Part shown: in pieces, positions 38,007 through 49,021 of the stretch
Numbering within the stretch: position 1 is the stretch's first letter
How the letters are laid out: the number at the start of each line of letters is the position of its first letter
DNA from: Membranipora membranacea
Taxonomy: Eukaryota; Bryozoa; Gymnolaemata; Cheilostomatida; Membraniporidae
Direction of reading: 5' to 3'
DNA: 64,000 nucleotides
Assembly: GCA_914767715.1 (NCBI GenBank)
Contig: OU612068.1
Location: 13,020,001 to 13,084,000 of the forward strand
Position numbers and translations under genes: made by a program
Notes under the pieces: model-generated
Seen by the model: only the letters and a program-made list of their open reading frames with translations
What the model was told of the DNA's origin: nothing
Database searches by the model: none

Positions 38007-41000
38007 ATGGTCTATCCTCTCAACTATAAGACAGTCTTTGTACTTGATCATGGAGCAAAGTTTCTGCAATCATCGAATGAAGACTTTGAATTCGATGTTG
38101 GGAACAAAAACAAAACATCTATAATCCCGCTCGCGCCTCTCAATAAATCTCACTGGACAAGCAGTATTGAGGCTGGCCTTGAATTCTGCAGAATTATTAA
38201 TGACATATTTGGACGGAAAAAACTGGTGAGTTAAACATTATACAAGACGCAATTTGAGGAACCCCCTATCTTCATTTCTGTTTTGCTTAAGACTAGGCTG
38301 TGTAGCACAGAGGTTCTTGTTGTTGGCCTATCAGTGAAGTTTCAATTTTTGCCACATCAGAACATAGGCTTAGTTGTTGATAGTATGTTGGGGGATCTTG
38401 AGTATCTTGCAAAGTCTGCAGTGCGCATATGTTACGTAAGATTTCGATAAGGTCCTGCCATGCATATGAGTATTTTTTTTCTATTCTGATACTACCACAC
38501 ATTAAATTTGAAATACAATCATTTGTAAAATATATGTTTACAGATAAGTTTTCTGGCTAGTGATGCAGTGCCACACCAGATCTCAAGCTGGGCTGAATCT
38601 GAGCAGGAGCTGGAGTATGTAAGTAGTCTTCTCTCTTTCCATGAGAATATTTAACTTTGCTAAAGATATTTCTACACCCTTTATTTCATACCATAGTTAA
38701 CACTGGAAGATGTTAATAAAACATAAAGATGTCTAATCCTAAACTAAGTTTGATCCAGTTTGCCTGTATTTGAAATTGCTCATACTCCAACTGATCAGCC
38801 GCTTAGCAGTTGAAGGGGAGCAAACCCAAATGCAGGCAAACTGGATCAAACTTGATCTAGTCAATATTGGAAATAGATGCACTTGGAGAGTAGCACTCTG
38901 ATATTAGATATCTTGATTATTTGAGTTCATACAGCTTTGCTTCAAGTAACCATTGTTCTGTTCTGTTCTTACCCTTGAATAGGTACAGAGAGCGTTTGGT
39001 TCACTAGGCCTGCCTCGTAAGCTCAGTAGATCAGAAGGTGAATCGTCTATCATGCATGGTTTGTATGCTGCTATAGATCAGCTCCTCACACCGACCACCA
39101 AACAGAATGAGAAGAGAGTCTCTCTGCTGGAGGACGCAGACAGTCTGCAGAATAACGGCAGAGTTATCTGTATAACTGTGAGTACACCATAAACATATAA
39201 ATACTTATATATATTCATATATTTATATGAGTATTTATATGTCTATGGAGTAAACTTACCTCGTACATTTCAAGCGAGGAATGTGGGAAGAGTTCAGAGT
39301 TTCAGAGTTATATTGCCTGGTACAAGGTGCTTCCTTTGACTCACTTTCTTAGTTGGGAGCTCCCATTCCGAATTTATTAAATCTGAAATTGACAATAAAA
39401 TGGCCCGTCTATGAAATTATGTGACACATCCACATGACGCATCGTGCCCACAAATGAACATAAGAATGCTGAATAAGATTGGGAGTTGTCTTGTCTCGTT
39501 TGTTCAATACTTTGACAGCAGTTTCAAGTTGATATCAAATTATGTTGCTGAACACAGAGCGACTCTTCATAAACATGACGTGCAAAACTATTGAATGTAC
39601 ATAATGTCTATTTTGAATTATATTTAGATGGCGAAAACAGATTCATACATTGACGAAGTGATAAAACGGTATACTGAAGCTTTGGAGATAAAGAATCGAG
39701 AAGCTTACAGCTCTGACGAGTGAGTGTTGACTATTCCAGATAATTTTTTCAATTTGGTAGATTATCAGCTCTTTTGTCCCAGGCAGTAAGTAGCAAAGCT
39801 TCTGTCTGTTGGCTGAGCTGTCATCAATATTCTGATATTAAATCACTCTCAAAACAATATCAAGATAATGTAGAAGATTTACCAACTTTTATCTTTGTAT
39901 CTCATGATGGTCAATTTGTATTACTTATCACCTCTGAATCTTGTATACTTAGGCGATATTAATTGTTTCATTATTGTGGAGTATATGCTTGTATATCATG
40001 CACCAGCACCAGAGTTGGCGTAACCAAATATTAAGTATGACTCAAGGAGTGGGATGTAATGGTAGGTCATGATTCACATCTGACATCATATGACCAGGTT
40101 CTAGAAATGAGGTTTTGAAACCAAAGCAGGAAAATTTGAATCCAAATTATTTATTTCCTTATTGCATACCTATCATGATACTACTGATGCACTGATGCTG
40201 AAGGCATTAGATATCAGCATAAAAATATAAATAAGTATTTATTATGATTAAGGTTATCAGTTTGTGTATTGCTGGTTTTTATATCTTATTTTTTAGACTG
40301 TTACCGATACACAGCTGTGAGCTGGTTATAGTCGTTATAAATGCTCTCGGTTCTGCGTCTCGAGTCACTGCAAGATCTACATATGAGGTAAGTACTTCTA
40401 TCAGACGCATGCTCACTGAACTGATTTTTATATTCAGTATTGTCACGAAGAGTGACTCATTGATGTTAACTTCCTTGTGACCTTTTTGTGTTTTGTTTGA
40501 GTGGGAACAAAAAAACAAAAGTTACAGGAATGAGTCATGTCCCTTTTGTTTGCCTTATTTGATCAAGTGATCTTCCTTGAAGCTCAATTTAGGGACATCA
40601 CATTTGACCGCAAATAGTGGCCACAACTCAACTGAGGGGGAACGACTCCTAATTACATACAAAATTATTGAAGCCAGTGTCAGGTCATGCGGTAATTTGA
40701 GGTGTATAATCATGATTCTCATCCGAAGTTAGTTCTTGCCAGATTTACTGTTATAAAAAATATATATCTTGTATTTGATATACGCAGGTATGTTTTATGT
40801 TGTTTCTATATGCAGGTATCCCCGATGCTAAGCGTCTCAGTAGTGACATCAGATTCAGGTAGAGCTCTAGCTAACAGGATGGTATCTCTCGCTGTTAAAT
40901 TCTTCAATCTTGTCATCACCTCAGTCACAGGCATTCCAATGAAGGTAATGATGTTAGTTCTTAGATAGTTTATTTTGAAATTCCAGTTTACCCAGATAAG

Positions 41001-44000
41001 TGGCTAGAGATTTGTGCTTGGATTTGTCTTTTAAAAGCTCCTTTCACAAGAAGACTTCCAATGCCCGAAACAATCTGCTACACTAGTCTTGCCAAGGGGT
41101 CACGGTTTAAGGATTTTTCGGTTTATCCCAAAACCAAATAACCCAAAAACCGTGGCCACGTGGTACTGTGCATGTTGTTTTTCATGTGTGCATATCTTTA
41201 CTATTATGCTAAATTGGCCAGAATAATTTATATAGAAGTGCTGAAAATTAGAATCATTCCCTGTTCCTTGTTCCTTGACATTGCAATTCGATGAAAAATC
41301 ATTTGCTCATCTCTTGAACAAAAAACCAGGCAGCCATTATTTACATTATGAGGTAATAGGGAAGTTTGTTTTGTAATTTGATCTGATTTTGATGCTATGA
41401 TGACTTGACATAATGCGGGAGTTAACCTGTCATCATATTATTTAAAAAGCCTAACTGACTTCTGTCTTTGAAGCAGGATAACTTGTTCATTTCAAAGTAA
41501 TACCACAGAGTAAGGATAAAATATTACCACAGATATATCCTTAGTCTGTGGTAATATGCTCACTGTAACTCACGACTTTGCCAATGTTATATTTGAACGA
41601 TGACATGCTGATTGAGTGGATTGACAAGGAACCACTCATTAGTGTTTTTGCATCTACTTGGATAATGTAAAATAATTAATGCCTTGTTTCTGATGTTCAA
41701 CAAGAGTGCCAAAAGTTTCTATATACCATTATAGGCTTCACTGTACATATATTTTGTTTTTGCCTCAGCAGTGCAACTCTTGATAGACACACCTTAACTT
41801 TGTATATACATTTGTGTATTGAAATTGGAAAAAAAGCAATCCCATAACTTTTAGCCTTAGAGCTGTTTTATCATGATGCAATGAACTGCTTTCCATAGAG
41901 CTGGTTGAAGGATATCTACTACTTCGGTGTCACAGAAATAGTCTCTGCACCAAAACTAGTCTAAAGGCAGACTGTCCCCAGAGCGTTAACTCCTTGTTCT
42001 CATTTCTATCCACGCAGGAGGAGCAGAATGCAAACTCATCAGCCAATTATGACGTTGAGTTACTTCACTTGTCGGAGGCCCACAGCGATATGACTTCTGA
42101 GCTGGCGGAGGGGTGTCGAGCCCCCTCAAAGGAGATCACCGGAGTAGAAAGTGTCACGCTAAAGTGGTGTACTCCTAAATCTTCTAGTAATAGCGGTAAG
42201 TGTGTGCAACAACATTTAACTTACTAATGTTTGAAATAATATGCCATGTAATCACACAAAAAAATAAATGGTGTATGCTGTTATAGAGCTATATGATGAA
42301 CATGATTTCAGATATACAAATTTAGAAGTATTAAAATCGTAAACTGAATTGATTTTTCACTGACAATATTCACTATATTCCTCTACACTACAAGTAATCT
42401 GTGGTTGTCTGCACAATTTGTGTTGATATTTAGGGGAGGCAACTCCCATATATCTTTAAAACTGCTATGCAAATGTTAGCCTGTGCAATCAATCTCTTTC
42501 GAACAATTGACATCAGAATGGCTTGCAGCATTGTTACGGATACTCTTTATGATCACAAAATAATCACTGATTTAAGCAGTATGGTCAAGAATTGATCAAA
42601 TCACTGGTGGAAATAAAAGCGAATTTTGATTTAGGGAATATCTCAGAATGAACAATATTGAGATAATCTTATGATTAGCAAAATAAGTATTTGACAGATT
42701 AGTGAAATGGAAAATTCTGAAGTTCAATCTGTTGAGCACTTTCTGGTGGTACCGTAGCTATAAAAAATAATTTTATATCCATGGTTGGTACACTCAACAA
42801 GGTAATAATACGGAAGATTGGGCGACAGACTTGGGTGTCGCTTGCCACCCAGATGCCCCGCTGTAGGATAGAGAAGCTACGAAATACTTTTTAATTATAA
42901 ATACCCTAATTTTTAGCATAATTTTTATTAACCATTTATGTCATTTTATATTTTACTCCTGTGTATTTTACTGACTAACTCTTTCTTCCTAGTGGAATTC
43001 ACTCCAGTACATCGCACTGCTGATTTTCGGAGAAACAAACATAACATAGTAAATATTGTAAAGTATATGTATGTGTTACAGATATACATCAATGTACGGG
43101 TTCCTTCCCTATAAGTCCAGTAGATGCAAACAGCCGACCTTCCCTGTGTCTGACTAACTTCCTGTTAGGAGGACGAAGTGTAATGTTAGAACAGCCGCGT
43201 AAGTCTGGAGTTAAGGTCCTCTCACACATGCTGACGAGCCACGGAGGTCAGATCTACATACATCAGCTGTCTACCGGCCGAACTATACTTGACGATCCGC
43301 CATCGATCAGCGAAGGCTCTGGTGGAAGAGTCATAGACTACAGAATACAGGTGGGTTAACATGATGAAACATACAAACTGAGAATCTTTGAACTACAGTA
43401 GATGAGATGTTTGCAGCCAAATACACGCGATTGCTTCACAGAAGTTTACTCTTGCTTTGGATCCTTTTCATTTGCCAAACTGGATCATATCTCAAAATAG
43501 AAATATTCTTCTAAAATTCATTCGTTTATGAGCAATGTTACATCCATATGAGGCACTCAGCAAACACTGTTCACCACTGTGGTGAGGAGTGTTTGATCGC
43601 TTTGTGGCAACCAAACGCTCATAACCATCATCATCCTTGTATCTGACAGAGTTATCCTCTCTTGGGTACAGGTACTGGGACCCAGTACTCATGCCACTCC
43701 CTTTACCCATGCCCGCCGAAAACCCAGCTACTCTTTATATATCAAAGAGGCGGAGAGGGTTATTTTAACTGTGTGTGGGGTGTGCAAACACACAGTGCAA
43801 TCGACACAGTGGGGGTATTTTAAGACACATTCTGCCAGGACCTGGCTCGGATGAATGGTGTGCCAGTACCAAATCAGAAATGACTGCCGGCGCTGGGAAC
43901 TGAACCTGGACCTCAAAGATCCCAAACCCGCACCCTTAACCATTAGACCACTCCTGGCTCATAACCATGAACAAACTACTTCTACTGCTACAACCTAAAC

Positions 44001-47000
44001 TGTTGTTATGGCTAATGCAAACTAAAATTCTCGACTTTTGTAGGACTTTGGCGAGATAATCAGAAATCACTGTTTAAAGCCGTCACTTCATGTGGAAGGT
44101 CAGCCACTTCCAATAGAAAAAGGTTAGTTCAGTTCTGTGTTTCTGAGTATAGCTTAAAATTCTTTGCATGCCGGGATATGTTCATAATGCTGTACCAGGT
44201 AAAGTTTCTCAAATAAGATTGACAACTGTCAACCTAGAAGATGACAATGGCATCACTGTACGTTTTTTTATACTATTAGATGTTGATATCAGATGATCAA
44301 TTTACACCCAGTATATCTAGATAAAATTATTACGTCTTCACTTATTATCACTACCCTGAAGGCGCTTCTGTGGTGATGATGGTGTTTCCTGGTAAGTATT
44401 CCAAGCAAATCTTTTTGCATGATCCCCCATTTCCTTATTTACAGCTGAGGCACAATTAGACAGGAGCTCTAGATGTTTTCCGCTCACCATAGGAGAGAAC
44501 ATGATATACAATCTTCAATCCGTAAGTTAACCCTACTGGACTTCATATTCAACTTTATCTTATAATAGCATTGGTGAATCAAAATGAATATTGCAACCGA
44601 ACACCCAATTACATGAATTGGGCATGTTAGCAATTTGGGTTTGACAATCTACTTGACATCAGCAAAACGCCTAAACACAGGAACAACTCGTTCGGGAGAC
44701 CTGAGGCTTACCTTTTCGTCTTCCTTACACTATGACTATATGCTCACGCGTATTCTGCCTTATGATAATCTTTGTCTGTATATTTGTGATCAGATCTATG
44801 TGATGGTGTGACGATAAACAAAAATTTAATGATAAATCAGAAAAATTAGGAGAAAGAAAAAGCTCCTTGTCTGTGGCAAAACATAAGGTTGCTAATAAAT
44901 GATCACTCCTGGGGTTAGATACATATTCTGATCTTCTCTTTCATACAGCACTTAGATCCCCTGCCTAAGTTGTTACCTCGAGAACAGCTCACAGAACAAG
45001 AGGTTAATGAGTGCAGACAGGCCATATTTCAGATGCTGAGACTAGAGGAACAGAATCTACTCGGTGCTTACTCTGCTCACAAGGGCAAGAAAAAGTATGT
45101 GTGGATTATTGATGCTTACGTAACCTAGATAAGTAAGGTGTTTGCTGTAGGAAAAGGAGCTATTTTGTGTAGGCCAGACATGGTGAAAATTTTGGCATGC
45201 CAACTTTTACTCTGCCTCTCTATAGACAGTTTTCTGAGCTCTGATTTGGGCCTCAATTCGGAGTTGTCCCCTCTCCAGTTTGGTACTTTTAACCCACGCC
45301 GCATAGGAAAAACGTGCTGAAAAGAGGGTTATCTTGATAACCGCTTATAAAAGGATGAAAATTATTTTTGATTCAGAATCTGCAGCATTGAAGACTCATA
45401 TGGACATTGTTTAGGAATTAATTTTAGTATTTGGATAGTCAATTATGGCATTTTCTGCCTGTTTTGCGAACAATTTGGCAGAATTTTTCATGACTTTCGT
45501 CACTAAAATTAAGATTTATCAACATTCAAGCCTCAAATAATGCACCATTGAAAACCCTGTGAGACAGGGTTTCCAATGGTGCAGACTCTGAATCAAAACT
45601 CATTTTTATCCTAACATAAGCGAAAACTGTCTATTAGTTGACATAAACTATCAGCCTTCAACTAGCTTATCTAAACTGCACCTAGTATTTACTCTTCTTA
45701 TTTTTTGATACATTTTATTGACTGCTGTAATCAGACTGTATGTATTAATATTGGTCAGTTTCTTGGAATACTAATTTATTGTTAGTAAGACATCAAACCA
45801 ATAATTCAAATCAGTTTTCCAGTTTCTTTTAAATCATTCAATCCCATGCAAAAGGCCATGCAACGTCTCGAATGTTTTTTCTAAGGTATTAAATTTTTAC
45901 ACCAACACTTACCAATTTGATTGTGGATCAGACATTATCAGCCAATGGTTAATTTTGGACATAAAATATTGCTACAAATGTGTTCTATTGTGCATGCTGT
46001 TGTTCAGTGAACTTAAAAAAAAAAGATTTGATGAAACGATTATGTTTTATTTGTAGAGAGGAGCACTCTAGACAGATGTGGAGTGAATTAGAGGATTTAA
46101 TAAGAGCACACTCAGAGACATCCCCTCAGCATGGTGTTGTGTTACAGATACTACAGAACTGTAAGCCCACCCCCAGCGGTGAGGAGGGCAACTCTAGAAA
46201 ACGCAGGTCCACTACAGACAGCAGAAATACTGACAGTAAACCTGGTACACCCAGCAGTGAAATGTATGTACATATGTGGGATCCTCAGCTTGTCGAGGCA
46301 GGTATACCTAGCCACGTCATGTTTCGGTACTCCCAAAAACAAAAAAAAGTAGCCACGTGACTAGGCTAAGTTATACTAGCTTGTCATGTTCGTTTTGCAG
46401 AAAATCAATGGTTGGTTTTGGTTAGGAGGAGAGCGTATAAGGCTATATGGAACGAAGTATTGGCTTAACATCTCTCTGCTCATTTGATTTACCGCTTGAG
46501 GAAACCCTCAAGATATCGGTATTAAAAATATGTATTATATTATTGTCATTAAACAAATATGAGTGGAGGACAACTACCCATTTACATATATAAAAAAATG
46601 GCCTCTTGAAATGTCATAAAATGCATCATTATAACACCACCATTCAAACATTTAGTACTGCATTATAATTGACTCAAATGCCAGTTTGCTAAATGTTACT
46701 TTCACCAAGCTGTCTCTAACTCCTTGCTGCCACTTATCGAATTTCACAATTAAAAAAAACGGAAATTAGCCAAGTGTTTCTGACGGCCATCCATTGAAGC
46801 TTCTGCTGTGGTCATAACTCCTCTAATCTCACATTGTTGCCGTTATTTTTGCAGATCTTGTGGTGATTCACGATCAAAAACTCTCCCCAGATCTGACTCT
46901 CCTCTGCCTAAAAAGTCCAAGTTTGGTGGAATCCCTCTAAACTTCAAAGGTTTGTAGCAAGGCGTGCGATTCATTAGAAAAGACCAGAAATCAAATCTCT

Positions 47001-48058
47001 TGCTTTGGCAGCTTAACTCATTTTTTAAGTTCAACTGAATGTTTCTGCAATACTGTTTTGATTTACACAACAGCTTCTTTTTGTAGGATTTCACCTTTAT
47101 ATAGTGTATCAATTTCCAATACTCAATTTAGTTTTTATTTTCTGTTCATCATACGAGGGCTGTAAATTCCCTTGTTGGTTGATAAAACATGATTATGCTA
47201 GAGATGCAGGTGTTTCCAATTGTGGCAAAGTTACATGTGACATGTTTTCATTTTTTCAACAGGTAACCAATCCTTACTGGCCATGTGGACGAGTCGAATG
47301 AATCAGATAAATAATAACAGGCATGAGGAGTTTGCTGGTCGGTCTAACGGTGCAGGAAATAAAGCTCAACTCTACCAGAAAATGGACGAGAAATTCATGT
47401 TAGTAATTTTGAAAACCCTTTTAGGCTTTTCGTTTCATGTGTAGTCATATTGGCAGCTGCGATCCTGATGCATGGATTGTAGGGTGTGCACTTTTATAGT
47501 TTTATTATGTAATAACTTGAGAGTAGGAGGTGGCTCAGTTGATTAGAGCGCCGGACCTTCAGCACGCAATTGTTGAAGATTGTGGGTTTGAATATCACTG
47601 TAGTCCATCTTCCACTGGGGTTTGGTTGGCCACCAAGTCTGCTCCGACCTGCCTTCAAATGGAGAGCAAATTGGCGCAGAAATTGCAGCCTTGCAGTGAC
47701 GTGTGATAAGACACCTGTTTTAATCAACCTTTAGCCAGCGTGTTGAAGAAAACTTTCATCATGGTTATCTTCTGCAATATGGTGCAACACAAGATCAGAT
47801 TTGATCCATTTTACCTGCATTTTTAGTCTCTCCCTTTCTACTAATAAGCTGTCAGCAAAAGGCCAAGCAGCGCAAAACGCATGATAATTTTATCAAACCT
47901 TATCCAGGTCATTACAGAGTTAACACGTTTGTTGTGATGCACAACGGACAATTTCCTGTCATGTTGAAAATAAATGGTGTTTATGTGTTGTTTGTGTTTG
48001 TTACAGGGAGGCTGTTGATTCTACGACACCAGGAGTTAAGAACTGTCCAGACCACTGA
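38007..48058 (+). CDS. INTS13: Integrator complex subunit 13 (Asunder)
   Basis: Fifteen exons join in phase to 679 residues (human about 706): 38007-38225, 38544-38618, 38983-39177, 39628-39719, 40297-40387, 40816-40944, 42018-42195, 43082-43350, 44044-44122, 44445-44521, 44949-45094, 46057-46263, 46855-46949, 47263-47398, 48007-48058. Diagnostic stretches are KTVFVLDHGAKFL at the N-terminus (von Willebrand A-like fold), IIPLAPLNKSHWTSSIEAG, NANSSANYDVELLHL, PISPVDANSRPSLCLTNFLL, GGRSVMLEQPRKSG, DDPPSISEG and the C-terminal SLLAMWTSRMNQINNNRHEEF. A basic stretch near the exon 12/13 junction (SRKRRS, PKKSKF) fits a nuclear signal. INTS13 belongs to the Integrator snRNA-processing and transcription-attenuation complex and its fly form controls dynein recruitment in meiosis. 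The start has A at -3 and G at +4 and matches the family N-terminus. AATAAA follows at 48476. Confidence 0.97.
38746..38852. mobile_element. MITE-like element, family AAGTTTGATCCAG, copy 1
   Basis: In INTS13 intron 2. Terminal inverted repeats of about 27 bp (AAGTTTGATCCAGTTTGCCT) match with one mismatch and surround about 50 bp of unrelated core. A related copy lies at 47787-47905 in the same gene, and a miniature AAGTTTGAT...CTGGATCAAAC occurs at about 54308-54342 in the exchanger gene. Confidence 0.78.
41499..41557. repeat. Nested inverted repeat in INTS13 intron 6
   Basis: ATATTACCACAGA (41521-41533) pairs exactly with TCTGTGGTAATAT (41545-41557), and a second left copy, TAATACCACAGAGTAAGGAT (from 41500), pairs with the same right arm over about 20 bp. 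One right arm can thus pair with either of two left arms. Confidence 0.7.
43629..43956 (-). mobile_element. tRNA-derived SINE with 12-bp target duplication
   Basis: A direct repeat GCTCATAACCAT at 43617-43628 and 43957-43968 flanks a 328-bp insert in INTS13 intron 8. On the minus strand the insert opens with a tRNA-like head: an A box within GTGGTCTAATGGTTAAGG and a B box in GGTTCAGTTCCC about 45 bp further on. A tRNA-unrelated body follows, and the 3' end has a short GATGATG tail. Head, body, simple tail and clean duplications together define a full-length SINE, inserted antisense to INTS13. Its LINE partner cannot be named. Confidence 0.88.
45342..45630. mobile_element. Element with about 45-bp terminal inverted repeats
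   Basis: In INTS13 intron 11. The left end CGCTTATAAAAGGATGAAAA, continuing to TTTTGATTCAGAATCTGC, matches the reverse complement of the right end (CGCTTATGTTAGGATAAAAA to TTTTGATTCAGAGTCTGC). The right side includes a compact hairpin, TGCACCATTGAAAACCCTGT at 45541-45560 paired with 45564-45583 with one mismatch. No coding capacity and no clear target duplication. Confidence 0.7.
47525..47740 (+). mobile_element. tRNA-related SINE (family 2) in INTS13 intron 14
   Basis: The head reads as a decayed tRNA: A box in GGTGGCTCAGTTGATTAGAG (47529-47548) and B box in GGGTTTGAATATC (about 47583-47595). The body with CTGCCTTCAAATGGAGAGCA and TTGGCGCAGA (about 47650-47685) also occurs on the opposite strand at 11240-11440. 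The spacing from A to B box is too long for a simple tRNA and the acceptor stem cannot form, so it is not a functional tRNA gene. Confidence 0.75.
47787..47905. mobile_element. MITE-like element, family AAGTTTGATCCAG, copy 2
   Basis: ATTTGATCCATTTTACCTGC and the following 40 bp (CTCCCTTTCTACTAATAAGCTG) align to the reverse complement of copy 1 at 38746-38852. The far end, ATCAAACCTT near 47895, is a worn inverted terminus. It is older or more diverged than copy 1. Confidence 0.65.
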
Positions 48059-49021
48059 CCGGAGAGTCGTCCTATGTTGGCTGTGTGCTAAGTGTGTAAG
48101 GGTGTATGTAATGTACATAAAGTCGATCACATGATCGGTGTGCCACCGCTCGTCTATTGTTTATTGAATAGACTATTGAACTGTTTTATTGAATATCATT
48201 ATGATATTTAGTAAACACTGGTGTTCTACCATGCAGGATACACCATGAAAGTCTGTAGCCTGTCTTTTCTGTTCAGCGGGCTTGTCAAGACAAGCTAGAA
48301 AGCCTGGTACTCATTTTAAGTAAGGTTGCCTTCACTGCTGAATTTAGACACTTGAACTTAAAGCATTTCATTTTTGCAATTCCTCATTAAATATTCTGTA
48401 ATAATGAGGACAATTTTGATTTATTGATCAAATCTTTTTGAATGTATATAGAACTGTAATCGGGTATATATGTAGAATAAAGCATCAGAGAAGTCAAAAT
48501 ATGAAAATATTGATAGTACTATTATAATCTTGGGCCTTAAAAAGCGGGCAAAGTTTTGTCAATAAAACACCGTCTGACACTTGAGGACAAAGCATTGCCA
48601 CTTAGATCCACACGTAGGAAATCGGTCTTGATTACCATGCTTAAAATTATTAAAGTACAGCAACACCGAACCTGAAAGCTAAAAATATATGCAGCTCTTA
48701 TTTTCGACCTTTTCCAAAGAAGAAATAAATTATCTCATGCACACCAGATTGAAAACCCTGGCCAATCTAACAGGAGAAAATTCAACGCACTATGAAGTTA
48801 TAATTAGAAATTTAAAGGTTGATCTGGATTATAGAGTCTTAGACCGAACACAGTCATCTAATTATCACTGCCTCCTATGGTAATGTACTCTCAACTAACA
48901 TGCAATACAGACGGGTAATCCGATTGGCTGAGAGGCCACTGCTCCCAATCAGTGGGCTTTAGTAATCAGAGCAGTCTCACTCATAGACAACATATGTCTA
49001 TATAGCACCTGATCCCATTCC
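48059..49021. other. Convergent spacer between INTS13 and exchanger genes
   Basis: Less than 1 kb separates the stop codons of two genes pointing at each other. AATAAA at 48476-48481 on the plus strand is the likely INTS13 poly(A) signal. I could not place an exchanger signal on the other strand. The 3' UTRs may overlap. Confidence 0.6.
48476..48481 (+). promoter_or_regulatory. Poly(A) signal of INTS13
   Basis: AATAAA about 420 bp after the INTS13 stop codon, the first standard signal downstream on the plus strand. Confidence 0.6.

Noticed and set aside
43885-43960. Functional tRNA gene on the minus strand
   Set aside because: It is the head of a SINE bounded by target duplications, and the acceptor arm does not pair.
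47525-47600. Functional tRNA gene
   Set aside because: A and B boxes exist but the spacing is too long, no cloverleaf with a proper acceptor stem forms, and a SINE body follows.
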